A stretch of DNA of 64,000 nt from the NCBI RefSeq assembly GCF_021462225.1, contig NC_061811.1, positions 2,714,663-2,778,662 on the forward strand, read 5' to 3'. The DNA is from Girardinichthys multiradiatus. Its lineage: Eukaryota; Chordata; Actinopteri; Cyprinodontiformes; Goodeidae. The notes beneath the pieces were generated by a model, which was not told the origin of the DNA, did not search any database, and saw only the letters and a program-made list of their open reading frames with translations. The position numbers were made by a program, and so were the translations under genes. Position 1 is the stretch's first letter. The number at the start of each line of letters is the position of its first letter. Positions 46,578 to 59,760 of this stretch are shown here, piece by piece.

Positions 46578-47012
46578 TGTTAGGTTGAGTGTATATAGAT
46601 TAATGTTCACTAATTATCACTCACATGCATTTCTTCCTTATTCTAACAGTAACATGCAGATGTAATTCAGTGTCTGGAACATTCTGTCTCTATTCTAACC
46701 GTCACATGTAAATGTGACCCAGTGTCTGACTGTACTCAATTGTTATCTTGGTCTGTGTGCAGCTGGTCTTGCAATAACCGAAGACAGTACCAACTGTCCC
46801 TGTTTCCACTCCCCAACTGAAATTTGTAAATGTCACACACCCATCTGATGTGTCTGTTCATTCTACTGTATAAATAAACGAAGCCAGGATAACCACACTC
46901 GTAGCTCACACCCAACGATGTGGTTGCCCTTGCTGCGAGTAAAAAAGAGTCTCTGTCTCGCTTTCTGTTGTTCAACTGTGGTTTGACTTGATCAACTCAT
47001 TCCACCCTGTCA
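46578..47012 (+). repeat. Retroviral LTR3, 5' LTR (plus)
   Basis: Starts TGTTAGGTTGAG and ends CATTCCACCCTGTCA-like sequence at 47012. It has CTGTATAAATAAACG near 46866 as TATA/polyadenylation region and a CTGCGAGTAAAAAAGAG block resembling the R-U5 of LTR2. A primer-binding site follows after six bases, which makes this a 5' LTR. A 23-base remnant of the same 3' end (GATCAACTCATTCCACCCTG) recurs at 49462-49484. Confidence 0.75.
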
Positions 47013-47018
47013 TTAACT

Positions 47019-47036
47019 TGGTCCTTCGAGATGGAT
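47019..47036 (+). promoter_or_regulatory. Primer-binding site, tRNA-Tyr type
   Basis: TGGTCCTTCGAG followed by ATGGAT. The first 12 bases are complementary to the 3' end of vertebrate tRNA-Tyr (CTCGAAGGACCA); the next bases match only partly. The position just after the CA end of LTR3 is the canonical place for the minus-strand primer site. Confidence 0.72.
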
Positions 47037-47643
47037 AACTTAAAACTAAAACCAGTTTTATTTCTAACAGTGACTGGCCGGGGCCCTGAGGACATCGCCT
47101 GACACCGAGAGGAGCGACACCGAAAGCCTGTTGACAGCTGTCCGCTAGGACGGGTAGGACAAAGTCCTGGAACGTGAATAACTGCGCTCAACGCCAGGTG
47201 GTGCCTAAGGGGTCCTGATCATCACATTGGTCATTGTTGACACAGAGGTGAGATGTTTGGTTATATTTTGCCGTAATGAAATAGGATAAAACTTAATATT
47301 AAGTGGTATTTACATCTAAAAAGGGTTTAAAATATAAAATAGGTTAGAGTTGGCTGCAATCAACCATGTATGAATGAATTGGGCTTGACTGGAGGACTAA
47401 GTATTTTACAAGAATCCTAGAAAGATTCTACTGGTCCTATGTTTTTTGTTTTTCCTGAAAAGAAGGACGTACTGACGATTAAGGAGATAAAGGACGAGTT
47501 TCATCCCTGAAAACTAACACCGCTGCGTGATTAGCGAGCAGTAGAAGGGCGTGTTAGTGTCCTCTCCAAAATCTCATGCCAATGAACTTCTAATCAGGAC
47601 ACACACATATATATATATATGTGCAAATAAAAACAAAAAGAAA
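47037..47643 (+). other. Retroviral leader region
   Basis: Non-coding stretch between the primer-binding site and the first gag-like ATG. It holds a possible splice donor GAGGTGAG near 47246 and a short (TA)n tract near 47610. No reading frame is recognised. Confidence 0.5.
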
Positions 47644-47850
47644 ATGGGGAATAACTTAGAAGATGTAAAGTTCATGGAAAATTATGTGAAGGGGGCCGGA
47701 TAAATATGTAAACGATGGCATAAAAAATACGGATTTTCAGGTAAATTAATTACCACTGAAATCCTAAAACTACAGGGGGATCTTAAACTGGAGATTATGC
47801 ATTCAAAAGATCCAGAGACAGTAAAAACCTTGCCAGACTATTATTTCTAA
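47644..47850 (+). pseudogene. gag: Retroviral gag start, degenerate
   Basis: A reading phase begins ATGGGGAATAAC, giving MGNN, a typical N-myristoylation start of retroviral matrix protein, placed right after the leader. The phase is lysine/glutamate-rich, with an internal TAA about 20 codons in, and terminates at 47850. Sequence beyond decays without recognisable capsid. It is classified as gag by position and N-terminus only. Confidence 0.55.
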
Positions 47851-48595
47851 GGGGACCCAGTGAACAATGACTAGAGAAGGGAGAACAGAATGTTGTTAAG
47901 TAATATGAGAGTAAAAGATCTTGTAGGCAAGTATTAGTGAGAAACAGGTGCTTTAAAAATCATTCTATGGTGTTATACTACCAACGATACCATGATAAAA
48001 TGCAAAAGATAAATTTTACAGGGTAATAATTCCATATTTGGCTCAGATTGTGTGCATTCTTGATTTTTTCCTCTTTGAGAGAAGTTAAATTTCAGCTCTG
48101 TGAAACGACCTTGACAAAGAGATGCAGCTGCCTGAAAACAAAGATAAAACTTCTACGCAAAAGGCAGAAGCCTGTCTCTGCTGAGAGATGGGGATTGTAA
48201 CTCTACCCTGCATGTGTCGGGCTCAAGGTCCACGGGCCAAAATCGGCTCCCAGAATTTTATGTGATTCTCTACAAGTAGAGCCTTTGATATGGTGATTGT
48301 GTGCTTGAATGTTATTTTGTCAATCAATAAGCAGTTTTGTCTACATTCTGCCACAATCTGCCTTTTGAAAATGATTTAAATCTTGCTCTTTATGTATACA
48401 AAAAGAAAAATTGGCTAAAGTCTGCAGACACAAAATGAACCTGGATTGAAGCTCTAACTATGTTTATTTAATCTGAGATCTTCTCCAAATGCAACAGTAT
48501 ATGTCAGTCTACATGAGATACTAACAACTTCACCTACTGGTATAATATAAAGATGTGAGTGAATATGTGAAACAAACAATGATGAAAGTTTTTCA
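47851..48595. other. Decayed retroviral interior, no gene recognised
   Basis: Many stops on both strands; no capsid, protease or RT motif is seen. Confidence 0.4.
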
Positions 48596-48639
48596 ACAGG
48601 TGATGCTCATCCAGGAGGAAGACAGTGTTCCTAGGAAAT

Positions 48640-48773
48640 GCAGCTCATTCATTAACAATCAATTTTTCTCCTATAGGTGGACGTTTTGCTGACTAATCAT
48701 AGACTGGATCTATGAAACATGATGAGCACAGACCAAATGACCAAGGTTCTGACTGACTTATAAACCTCACTGA
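48640..48773 (+). repeat. Partial copy of repeat R1 (plus)
   Basis: Inverted match to 18030-18190. Shared segments include TAATCATAGACTGGATCTATG and ACAGACCAAATGACCAAGG. It adjoins R2 directly. Confidence 0.65.
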
Positions 48774-49447
48774 CCTGACAATGATAACATGACACCCAAC
48801 AGACAATACCTTTAAGGTGGACCCCACTAAGACCACCTTATTGATTCTTGGTGAATAAAAAAGAATTGAAGCGTTCAAAACAGACCTAGTGGAAACAAAA
48901 GGGGTTATGAGGAAACGATGTACATTTTAAGAATAATACAAGTCAAATTATGTTCAAATGTTTGCAAATAAAATGACTCTGACAGAGAAATAAGTAAGTA
49001 GTGTGTGAATGTGTATGAATGGGAATGACTGATTTCATTGTAATGCATCTTTGAGGGACCTTAAAAGCACTAATAAAGGTCTGATGTTCTGATGATCTTT
49101 GCCAAATTTATATCTTAATAAGGTTTCCAGAATCTTTTCCGAAAAAACATATAAAGATAGCAAAGGTTCTACTTGTATTAAAAATACTGATAACCATAAG
49201 AAAGTTCATAGATCTGTCTTCAATTTTTCACAATTCTTTTACAAACAGGTTATTTAAACTTTCATGTGACCAAATGTCTGTATTTGACTTTCTGTTTTTG
49301 TGAAATAAATGTCTGTTTCATGTTATGTAAAAATTAGAGTATATGTGCGCAATGATTAAAGACTACAAGGACAAGTCTGATCCTCAACAGTACCATGATA
49401 ATATTAGGTCAGTTCTCTATGGTAAAACAAAAGGATTTTAACAGATG
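48774..49447 (+). repeat. Dispersed repeat R2, copy 2
   Basis: Direct match to 18265-19047, lacking about 110 bp near 48995. It ends AAAGGATTTTAACAGATG at 49447, exactly where the other copy stops matching. Confidence 0.7.
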
Positions 49448-49484
49448 TTTAGACTTTTTCCGATCAACTCATTCCACCCTGACA

Positions 49485-51180
49485 AGTGTGTTCTCCTGGA
49501 ACCAAGGAGAGGAGTTTGGAAGTGGCTCTGGAAAAAGACAAAGACAGGTGATATCACATAGGACAGTTAGAAACAGATGAAGGCAGGGTGGGTCTAAAAG
49601 TGACAGAAGACCCAGAGCTGATGTTTATGGCTGTAATGGGCATATGTACTCTGAAGAAGAGAATAACAAGGTGAGGGAAAAAATGAAAAGATAAGACACA
49701 AAAAGAAAGAAAAACACATTAAGATAACATTTGTGGCAGTATGTTGTTCTGTTTTAACAAAGAATCAGATGTTAATCTTGTGCAGTTTTCATACAGAGCA
49801 GATAAATTAACAATCTGCCTGTTCTTTTTGTGATCTGTTGTTTTCCATCACCTCCCAGTACCTGCTCAGAATTTCAACAAGGACCAGATGAGGCAGAGCG
49901 AGACAGCGGTGAAAGGCGACAAAGCAAAACATCATCAGACAAAGAGGAGAGAAGGAAACACCTGCGGTGAAAGCTAGGACTGCTTTGATCCACTGTTGAT
50001 CAAATTAAAATACAATTCTGGGATGTAATTTTAGTTTGATCTGAAAGGCATTTTCAACGAAAAGTCTACATTTTATCCCACTTTTTGTGATGACACAATC
50101 AATTCTGATAAAGCATTCTGTTTCTTGACCTGGCTAGTGTGTGCCTAATCATCAAAAATTAACATTGCATGAAAGTGTGTGGAAGCCACACAAACCTTTT
50201 CAATCTTCAGTAACAAACCACAGAGAACTAAACCTCAACTGAATACACTGAAATATGACTTCATCCAGTTTATTTGATTGATGGAGCATCAAACATGATG
50301 TTTCTTCATGATTTTGAGCTTTTATGGTTTAAACCACAGCGATGAAACTGAATCACATGTAGCCTTATACAATAATGTAACACACCTCAGAAAATGATGG
50401 AAACAACCTCAGTCGGATGTAAACTGTAAAACTTCCCTGTTTCTGTCACCTGTAGATGTAAATGTGCATAGGTCTGAGCGCTGAGGAGCATAAAATGCAT
50501 GTGAATCATCTAAGGGAAACTCAATCTCACTGAGAAGGAAAAGGTGTTGGATCAGCAGATTATTACCTAATAATCCATAAGGTGAACAAGCTGTAGACAA
50601 TCACACGTCCATAAATAGCAGTGGAACGTTTCCTGTAATTGTGGAACGATGGCAGCTCACAGCTGGATGACATCGCTAATTAAAGAAGTCAGAGGGAGCT
50701 TTTTTTCCAAAGATCGTACTGACCTGCAGGCACATGATGATGCATGGCTTATTAGCCAGTTTAGATTGCCCAGGGCAATTATTTTGGAGCTCTGCATAGA
50801 ACTGGACCCAGTGTTATAGAGGAAAACCAGGAAGAACCAGTTCAAGTTCTCACTATGCTACAATCCTTTCAACTAAAGCTTTTCAGAGGGAGCTGACTGA
50901 CAGGTCTGGTATTTAACAGTCATGCGTGAGCCGGGCCATGCCAGCCATGTGGGTCAGCCTCATCCATATGTTGCTCAGATATAGAAAGTTTCCCTAAACT
51001 GTGGCTTTCATTTGCACCGATTTCTGAATGTAATCAGCTATGACTTTACTCATACTGCTATGAGGGCCCCATCTGTGAGTGAATATGCTTTTGTGAATAG
51101 AAAGCATTTTCATTTAATATATGTGCAACCTATTTATGATGTGCAAATGTGTCTAACAAATGCAATGGCTCGTTAGTCTC
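49485..51180. other. No gene seen
   Basis: AT-rich sequence after the retroviral cluster. Short open frames only; none recognised. Confidence 0.45.
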
Positions 51181-51182
51181 CT

Positions 51183-52550
51183 CAACTCGTACTCGTCTTC
51201 TGCTTTATCCGGGAACAGGTTGCGAGGGCAGCAGACTCAGCAGAGACACCCAGACGTCCCTCTCCCCAGACACCTCCTTCAGTTCCTCCAGGGGGAGCCC
51301 CAGGCATTCCCAGGCCACCGGAGAGACATAGTCCCTCCAGCGTGTCCTGGGCCGTCCCCTGGGCCTCCTCCCGGTGGGACGTGCCTGGAACACCTCCCGA
51401 GGAAGGCGTCCAGAAGGCATCCGTTATAGATGCCCAAGCCACCTAAACTGGCTCCTCTCGATGTGGAGGAGCAGCAGCTCTACTCCGAGCCCTTCCCAGA
51501 TGGCCGAGCTCCTCATCCTAACTCTGAGGATCATCCCGGCCACCCTATGGAGGTAGCTCATGTCAGCCACTTGTATCTGGGATCTCGTTCTTTCGGTCAT
51601 GACCCAAAGTTCATGGCCATTGGGAGGGTAGAAACGTAGACCGACAGGTAAATCGAGAGCTTCGCTTTTTGGCTCAGCTCTCTCTTCACCACAATGGACC
51701 GGCACAGTGCCCACATTACTGCGGCAGCCGCACCGATCCGTCTGTCAATCTCCAGCTCCATTCTCCCTTCACTCTTGAACAAGACCCCGAGATACTTGAA
51801 CTCCTCCACTTGAGGCAGGAACTCCCATCCAACCTGAAGAGGACAAGCCACCCTGTTCCGGTCAAGAACCATGGCCTCGGATTTGGAGGAGCTGATCTTC
51901 ATTGCAGCCGCTTCACACTCGGCTGTGAACCGCCCCAGCACATGCTGTAGGTCTTGGCTAGAGGGGGCAAGCAGGACCACGTCATCTGCAAAAAGAAAAG
52001 ACGAAATCCTGTGGTCCCCAAACCAGGCTCCCTCTGGCCCTTGGCTGCGCCTAGAAATCCTGTCCATAAAAGTTATGAACAGGACCGGTGGCAAGGGCAG
52101 CCCTGCCGGAGTCCAACATGCACCGGGAATGGGTCCGACTTAGTGCTGGCAATGAGGACCAAACTCCTGCTCTTAAAGGGCCCCCAATTCCATACTCCTG
52201 AAGCACCCCCCCACAGGGCATCACGAGGGACATAGTCAAATGCTTTTTCCAGGTCCACAAATCACATGTCGACCGGTTGGACAAACTCCCATGAACCCTC
52301 GAGTACCCTGTAGAGGGTATAGAGCTGCCCCAGTGTTCCACAGCCTGGATGAAAACCACACTGCTCCTCCTGAAGCCGAGGATCAACTATCAACTCTCCT
52401 CTCCAATACCCTGGCGTAGGCCTTACCAGGGAGGCTGAGGAGTGTGATCCCCCTGTAGTTGGAACACACCCTCCGGTCACCCTTCTTATGAAGGGGGACC
52501 ACCACCCCAGTCTGCCAGTCCAGAGGCACTTTCCCCGACCACCACGCACT
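51183..52550 (-). pseudogene. Rex3 LINE, 5'-truncated copy
   Basis: The 3' 1.4 kb of Rex3. The reverse primer site TGGCAGACTGGGGTGGTGGT is exact (minus strand, near 52500-52519). The frames cover RT from [11 protein letters not shown] through FADDVVLLA (51597-52094) and the C-terminal RMPSGRLPREVFQ region (51205-51420). The motif-A Asp is present (codon 52253-52255, GAC), but a stop lies just upstream of it and several small deletions shift the frame, including loss of part of the SLYERS region near 52170. The 19 bases deleted in the other copy are intact here. The 3' tail has ACTCGT-type repeats at 51185-51200. Confidence 0.9.
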
Positions 52551-53450
52551 CAGGTTGGTGAAGCACATTTTCATTATGGAGGACAATAATCTGGAGAATA
52601 CCAGCAAGTTCTCCACTACATTTGCTCAAATGAAATGAAGGTTTTGAAGCTGTTTGTCAAGTATGAACCATGTAGACCCATCAGGTCTTTAAGGACTTAT
52701 TTACTCCGTCTTTACAACTTCTTTACTTCCCGGGACCAGAGCTAAACAAGGTGAGGCCGCATTTTTCGTTGCTTCTCAGCTCTGAAACAAACTGCCTGAA
52801 ACGGTTTCTTTATATAAGGAGTAAAAACATGTTTGTCTACAGCAGCTTTTAATCAAATAATCTGACTAATGAACTGTTTCAAACATGTTTGTTTCTGTCA
52901 TGGTGAAGTTAATGGAGGACCCAAACGTAGAATGTGGTCATGGAAATATGATATTCGTTTAATAAGGAACGTAAGAAAACTTACAAAAACTTAGAAACAG
53001 CGTTTGAAATGGAAATACAGCGAGCAAAAACCACTGACCATGGGACAGGTAAGCAAACAGGAGAAACCACATACCAAGAACAATGAAAACCAAACAGCGT
53101 ATATATATACAAGCAGGTGAGGGTGATCAGGAGGAGATGAGGAACAGCTGAGACCAATGAAGAAACAGAGAGAGCGCTGAGGGAGAGTAAATGAGCAGAC
53201 AGAGAAACACAAGGAGCAAATCCAGCAGAATGATATTAATACAAACATGTACATAAACACTAAAATTAACTATGAGGTAAAACATAAAACAATAAAATTA
53301 CAAAGGCGCCGAACAGTAATAAACACAGGAACTATACCGAAGAATACAAATGTAAGAACCTAACAACAAGGAAATGATCAAAAATACACCAAAACATTAA
53401 AAGCACAAACACCTGGACATCTTCACAGGTTCTTTTACGCAATGCTTCTA
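52551..53450. other. No gene; possible repeat from 52897
   Basis: From TGTCATGGTGAAGTTAATGG at about 52898 the sequence becomes A-rich, with GACCCAAACGTAGAATG and an oligo-A body. This is similar in style to the 11.0-12.0 and 29.7 kb repeats and may be another non-autonomous element. The ends are not resolved. Confidence 0.35.
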
Positions 53451-53454
53451 ACCT

Positions 53455-53645
53455 AACAGTCACGTTTTTGGACTGTGGGAAGTCAGGAGTACCCGGCGAG
53501 AACCCACACATGCGCAGGGAGAACATGCAAACTCCGTGTAGAAAGACCCCAGGCCAGGAGTCGAACCCAGGACCTTCTTGCAGCAAGGCAGCAGTGCTAC
53601 CAACTGTGCCATTGTGCAGCTCACACCTTTGCAACCATTCGTTAC
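53455..53645 (-). mobile_element. V-SINE-like tRNA-derived SINE
   Basis: Minus-strand SINE. A tRNA head lies at 53560-53640, with box B GGTTCGACTCC (53557-53567) and a box A-like segment CACAGTTGGTAGCAC. The conserved central domain lies at 53460-53550 (GGAGTTTGCATGTTCTCCCT, TGTGGGTTCTCGCCGGG, CCCACAGTCCAAAAACG). About 190 bp. Open frames over it are shadows. Confidence 0.8.
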
Positions 53646-53659
53646 CAATTTGTTTTCAT

Positions 53660-55455
53660 AACAGAACTTCCATCTAAAATGTCCAATCCTATTCTTCTGT
53701 TAATTATGACTTTATAATCTTCAAAATTTTTATTCTAAGTCCCTGTAATAAGTTATCTACTGAAATAGTTAGGCTTTTGCTGTTTTTAGATGAAATCTGA
53801 CTTTTGTTTCACCTGAAACTTTTGGCTGAGCGTTGTTAGACGCAAAGGGATATAAAGTAGACGAGACTGAAAGTTAAAGTGACAGTAAAAGAGAGGGAGA
53901 GACTGATGGGGAAATATTTTTAGCTTGGACAGACTGCATTCAGTTTCACTTGTCTCAACTACACAGAACCTGTTTCCGTTTGATTCCTCCTGAGAGTTAC
54001 ACGTAGGAACAACAGAGAGGAAGACGTTGACAGTGGATACCCAGATATAAGAGCAAATAGTGCCTGTATGAGGATCTTTCACTCATATTTATGTCATGCT
54101 ATGACTCAGTGAAAGTAAAACTTTTCTGGTTCTTAATGACTGCAGCTCCCTGTGTTGTTGTTTTTTTTTTTTTTTGCATTGGATTAAAAGGAAAGTAAAG
54201 ATACTCAACAACCACCCTGACATGTTGCTGTCGATCGGGGAGGCAGTTGCATCAACTAGTAGCAGCAGACATTAAGACTTACATCAGAAAATCTGGAAAA
54301 GGATTTGTTCTACTAATTCAGAAAATAGAATCATTAATGTGTAAGCTGCATTTCACAGCTCCATATATTTAAGGATGCAGCACTTTAGGACTGCCACACA
54401 TCTTTAAAGACATCCAAATAGTGAATGGATTGGACTTTTACCACAAACACACACACACCTCTGGCCATCATTTAGGACATCTGAGAGATATACTTTTACT
54501 CCTCTTACCTCCTACAGAAGCTATATGATTATCTTAGTAAGTTAATCGTATCTGTCTTCTGTCTTACCAGGGAGGGAGTCTTTGCAAAGCTGCTGTGACT
54601 TGGCGACTTCATCAGTGATGTCGTCTTACTGATGTCAATCCACATTGATGTGTCAACATATTTTAATGATTGTTTTAATTTTCTTTAACTTTTTAACAAA
54701 TGTTCTGTTTTCCTATAAACTAGTAGGTGAGAGGAGTCATCCTGTTGCACGCTGCACACACTTGTGTGTGTAGGTTATTTTTCCACACCTATCCTTGTGT
54801 CTAGCTGAGCTATCTCTATAGATGATAGACTTGATGCAGTTTATAACAACAACCTCTGGATTGTTCATGATATGAACTGAACTGACTGAAGAACATTTAT
54901 ATTATATCAATGTATTCAGCTTGAGGTTAGTAATGAGGTCAGTGAAGTCAAACAGTGATGATAAGGGGATATAAAATGAGTAATAAGAAATAGAACAGGG
55001 ACAGTTTTCTATGTGTCTGTTTGACTAAAACGTTTCTCAGGGTTTGTATTAGAACATCATTTTTTCTGATTTTTCAGTTCATTGAATATAACTTGTGCTA
55101 GTAAATGGGACGGTGCCTGCGACAGTGAAAAATGTGTAGATTTATGGAATAAAGGGTCTGAGTCAAAGTGAAACAATATGAGTAATTCAGAACCTTTGAG
55201 TTTCATCTATGTGATTAATGTTTGCTCTTAGCCTGTTGTCTGAATGCAAACCTTCCCAGTTTTTATGGTCACAACTTTGTTTTCGCTGTATGGTGAGATT
55301 TAAGTTGCGCCAACATGTGGTTTAGACTAGCTGTGAACAATATGTGGTTAAGAAAAGGAAAAAAAAAGTACACTTTTCTTTTAATTTTAGAGTTGAAAAT
55401 GTTAGTACTTAATAAAACAGATCTGGTCTTTAGCAGATTCTGAGAATGTTAAAGT
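53660..55455. other. No gene seen
   Basis: AT-rich sequence with a T-run at 54162-54176. No recognised family. Confidence 0.4.
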
Positions 55456-55458
55456 CAA

Positions 55459-55568
55459 ACCTCAACAGGATGCTAATTGGAAGGCCGGGAGACGCACGGG
55501 GAAGTCATTGGACGGTCGAGACGGCGAGGGTGAGTCTTTCATTCTGAATTTTCGTTTGAACTCCATTT
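55459..55568 (-). repeat. Fragment of TIR element B
   Basis: The last 110 bp of element B: AGGATGCTAATTGGAAGGCC, GGTGAGTCTTTCATTCTGAA and TTTTCGTTTGAACTCCAT, as at 34820-34932. Confidence 0.6.
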
Positions 55569-55689
55569 TACCTTTTTGTGTTTGATGTGCTAAATAATGA
55601 TTCATTCACTCACAAGGCAACTGAGAGTGAAAAAGAAGATAACAAAGCACTAATGTTCACATCCCCTCTGCATTTCTTGGATAAGTTAC

Positions 55690-56455
55690 AAGGATTGGGC
55701 AGAGGCAGACACCCTGTCTACTTTTAAGGCTAGGCTTAAAACTTTCCTTTTTGACTAAGCTTATAGTTAGAGTGGCTTAGTTTATCCTGAGCTATCTCTG
55801 TAGTTATGCTGCTATAGGCTTAGGCTGCTGGAGGACTGAGCTTTTACTGTGACTAACTGTATGTGCTCTCTCTCATACTCTAAACTTTACAATTGGCTCA
55901 GAGTTGATCTGTTTTCCTAGATGAAGCCACTAAAGGAGCTACATCCATTAACATTTACATTTCCTTCCCATAGAAAGTACTCCTGGATCAGTGCTTCTGT
56001 GTTCTTCTTCTGTGTCCTTTTTCCTTCACTGCTCTGTTCTCTCAAACCCCCAGTCGGTGGTGGCAGATAGCCGCTCACACTGAACCTGGTCAGGTTTGGC
56101 CTAAACCGGCTCAGTTATGGTTGAGGTGCAAACATACCCTCCAATTCTGCTACCTCTGCAACCCCTTCTCTTTTCTATTGGTTATAATCAGTCTGACAGA
56201 GAGAGGTATCCCAATCCTTGTGGTTTTTAGTATAACAATGGCCACCAGTGGGCTCTAGATGGACAAACTTTATCAGTTTATTATTTTACTTAGTACCCTA
56301 CACATAGCCCATTCTAAAATGTCCAATCTCTAACAATCAGTAGTTTATTCTAACCTCCCCAACAACCCCGCACCATTCCAGACCCTTTGTGAAGTGATTT
56401 GAGACGACATGTGTTGTGAATTGGCGCTATATGAATAAAACTGAAATGAATTAAA
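55690..56455 (+). mobile_element. L2 LINE 3' UTR fragment
   Basis: Begins with GCAGACACCCTGTCTACTTT (end of the L2 coding region) and runs through the 3' UTR, with AACTTTATCAGTTTATTATT near 56266, to the terminus GGCGCTATATGAATAAAACT at 56424. It is the plus-strand counterpart of 560-1190 and lacks the nested tail found there. Confidence 0.8.
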
Positions 56456-56544
56456 AGGTTTGCATGTAAGAGAAAGATGTTAAAATGAAGGTATTAAATG
56501 TATAAAGAATCTTATTTTTCAAATAGTTTATTATTCAGATTCTT

Positions 56545-56800
56545 TGATCAAAGTTGCTCTGAAGAAAATGTTATTAGTCCTGATTTAAAGGACGAATCTG
56601 TTTCTGCACATTTCAGGTTTTCAGAGAGTTTGTTCCAGAGCTGGGGAGCCTGGAACACTGAGTGAGCAGGTACCAGAAAACCTGAGGGTTCTACATGGTT
56701 CATACCTGACAAGCAGCTCAGAAAAGTATTCAGCACAAGACTATTTGTAGACCAGTAGCAGAATTTTCAACTATTAAGTGTGATATGATCCAGTTTGCTG
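56545..56800 (-). pseudogene. Possible LINE RT C-terminal fragment
   Basis: The minus-strand frame 56548-56736 contains SVFQAPQLWNKLSENLKCAE and SSFKSGLITF, resembling the 'APxLWNxLP...SFKxxLKTF' end of fish L2-like LINE proteins. It is short and isolated and the clade is not certain. Confidence 0.5.
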
Positions 56801-59712
56801 GTGTTGGTTAGAAAAAGAAAACACAAGGAAACAGCTGTAACAACTCACCTGTTTAAACTATTAACACCTATGTTGCATTTTAAACATTTGGGTCCTGACA
56901 CAAAAAAATGGAATATGCACCAGCATCCCTGAATTTTAAAGCTTTTGCTTTTCAATTGAAGCAAACAAAAAAAAATAAAGAGGTTAGTAGTTGCTCTCTG
57001 TATAGAGTGAGCCATGTTTGTTAAATCTTGTGGTATCAAAGAAAACAACATGGCACCTTCCTTTAAATAATAATTTATGTTAAACCAAATGTTTTCACAT
57101 AAAATAATCTGGTTAATTATTGACAAAAAGTAGCCCGAATCCCTTCAGACAGCAGAGACAATTAGAACTGCGGTCGTTATTGATCATTTTTACTCAGACA
57201 TAAAACACACAGAAACACGTAGAAACCTAGGGGCATCACTAGTTTGGTAACTTTTAAATCTTATTTGTTTCTTTGTTATTTCAACAAATATTTAAAAATC
57301 ACCCTCATGGCACAACTTTGAGTCAGGAGCCCGGTCAGAACAGATACTTTCGCTACTTTAGCACACTTTAAACTCCACTTTCCACTCAGACATCTTTGGG
57401 GAGATTTACATGAGTTTTTTGCACTAGGTAGGCAAACAGATATCCTGCTGGGGTGGTGTATATGTCCCACTATTGCCTGTTGATGCATACACCACACATA
57501 CCAAAGTAGCAGTTTGCAGCCATCTTGTGGTCAAAGTTATGCTCAATTATGCCTAGTTTTCTGTGTATGCTTGCTTATTTATGTTGTCAGCTAAATATCT
57601 AGATTTCTATCTATTGTCAAATTAACAATTTACACAAAATTTAGAATGACAGTAAAAACACAATAATCAATCAATCAATGTTTTGTTTTGCAGTATTTGT
57701 AAATGAATTCGGGCATGAGATGGTTAGAAGTAGCAGGAGAAGGCCTAGAACATGAAACTGGAAAAAATTGGATTTGGACAGGGTGATGAGTAAAACCATG
57801 AGGGAATAATCATGGAACGGAGCTTAAAAATACAAATGGGAGCCAGAAAATCCCTTCAGAGTTCAGAAATAATTTTTTGCATTGTGACTTCAATGACTTA
57901 CAAGATGAGCTTAGAGTCTTAGCATGTAAAGGCACCAAATATAGAGGACAGGATAAAGAACAGAATAGTAAAACCAGATTAAATCAGATGTGTTTGAAAG
58001 GACTAACAGCAGGAAGGAGATCTGAAAGGTAGGTGGAGATGACTAAAACAGGCCTGTGAGGGTGGAAGGAAGGATGGTGGAGGAGGTAGAAGGCGATGAC
58101 ATGTGTTTAACTCATTGTAATGACACTCCTGGCAGGCTGTGTGGAATATCTGTTGTCTGTTGCAAGCTGCATGATGACTCATTCTGAGACAGTGACACAG
58201 AATATCTTCAGCATTCTTCCACCTTCAGTCGACTCACCTGAAGTTGGAGACGTCCTCCCAGCTCTGCAGCTTGCAGCAACTTAGACATCACATTTCTTCC
58301 TGCTTGGTTTATTTTAGCTTTAGACTCATTTGAGTTCTAACAGTTTGTGGTATAAAACCACTGTGCTGGGGGGAAACTATAGTGACAACCAGAGGGGTTG
58401 TTTTTTTTTTTTTTTTCACCAAATAGTAGGCATGTGTTTCATTCACCTTTCATTTCTGTAAAAATGGGGTTTGGATGGCAGGGACCTTAATAACCTTCTT
58501 AGTTTCACTTTATCAATGTCTTCTGTCTGAAAACATGCCACACAGCTTTTATCTGGACTGAGCAGAAAATGTGCTGCTATTCGGTTCTAAAACTGGAATT
58601 AAAGTTAAACATTTACAAGGACCACAACAAGTCTGTAGAAAGCAGAGAACCAAAACCTCGAAGACAGCTTGATTAATATCAATGTGCAGAAAACAACACC
58701 TGTATTTTGATTTATTTGAGAATTAAATATTGTAGAGAATAGTGGTAAAAAATTATGAAATGTCAATATATTTGTAGAATACTGGTGGATGGAAACATGC
58801 AGTTTAATCTAAAAGGATAAACATTGAAGCTGTTGAATAGGATGAGCGCAGCAACGAGGCACAGATGAAGTTCACTTTGCTTTATGTAGGTTCAGTGAAG
58901 TGTGTTTAAAGGTTTAGCCATTTTTTCAGCCATTTATTTTTGTTTATTCTGATTTGTATGAGTCCTTTACTTGGTGAAGCTGATGCTAAGTCACTTGCCA
59001 TTAAAGAGTAAATGCATCAAATACAGGGAAACAGAGATTAAATTAATATCTTAATATCAAACATAGTTAAACCACAGCAGTGTTTATGAGTGAGTGGTCA
59101 GATTGCATATAACATGCTTGACTGTTACTTTATGGCAACGCAACAGGTTTAGTTAAGACTATGCAGTTAGCTTTTTGTATTAGATCGGATAACTGATTGT
59201 GTACTGATAAAGTTAAAAAGCTGAAATTATTGATTATAAATGCTTGTTAAAAGGACAAATGTTCCAGAGTTTTCTGTGCTTATTTAATGGTAATTGCAGA
59301 GATACAAAAACAATTGTCTTCTTGACATTAAGCAAATGATCTCTCAACTCAATTCTTGGCAAAAGAATAGCTTTATTTATTAGTGTCACAGCAGCTCATA
59401 AGTGGTACAGAAACACGCATGAAGGATAAAGCTGCGATCATTATGGAAGTTGTGGGTTCTGCAAGCCAACAGGAATGAGAGCCTGTTTGATCCGAAGCTG
59501 GTTAAGAGGGAGCAGCTCCAGGAACTGGAGCTGTGTGATTTAACATCTTTTGTTCTCCGGTCAGTGCTCCTCTGCACAGTGGACATGAATCAATGGAAGG
59601 GATGGAAGAATAGCAGGATCCAGCCCTCCCAGCTAGAACAAGTCATGTGTCAGCAATCCCACTATATATATCCCCAATTACCAGGCTGTGAGTGCACAAA
59701 GGGAATCTTCAT

Positions 59713-59760
<48 letters not shown>

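Noticed and set aside
46453..46665. Frame MFKPDISMNTFQCSID... after LTR2
   Set aside because: It starts within LTR2 and runs into LTR3; the middle looks protein-like but could not be assigned, so it was not called.
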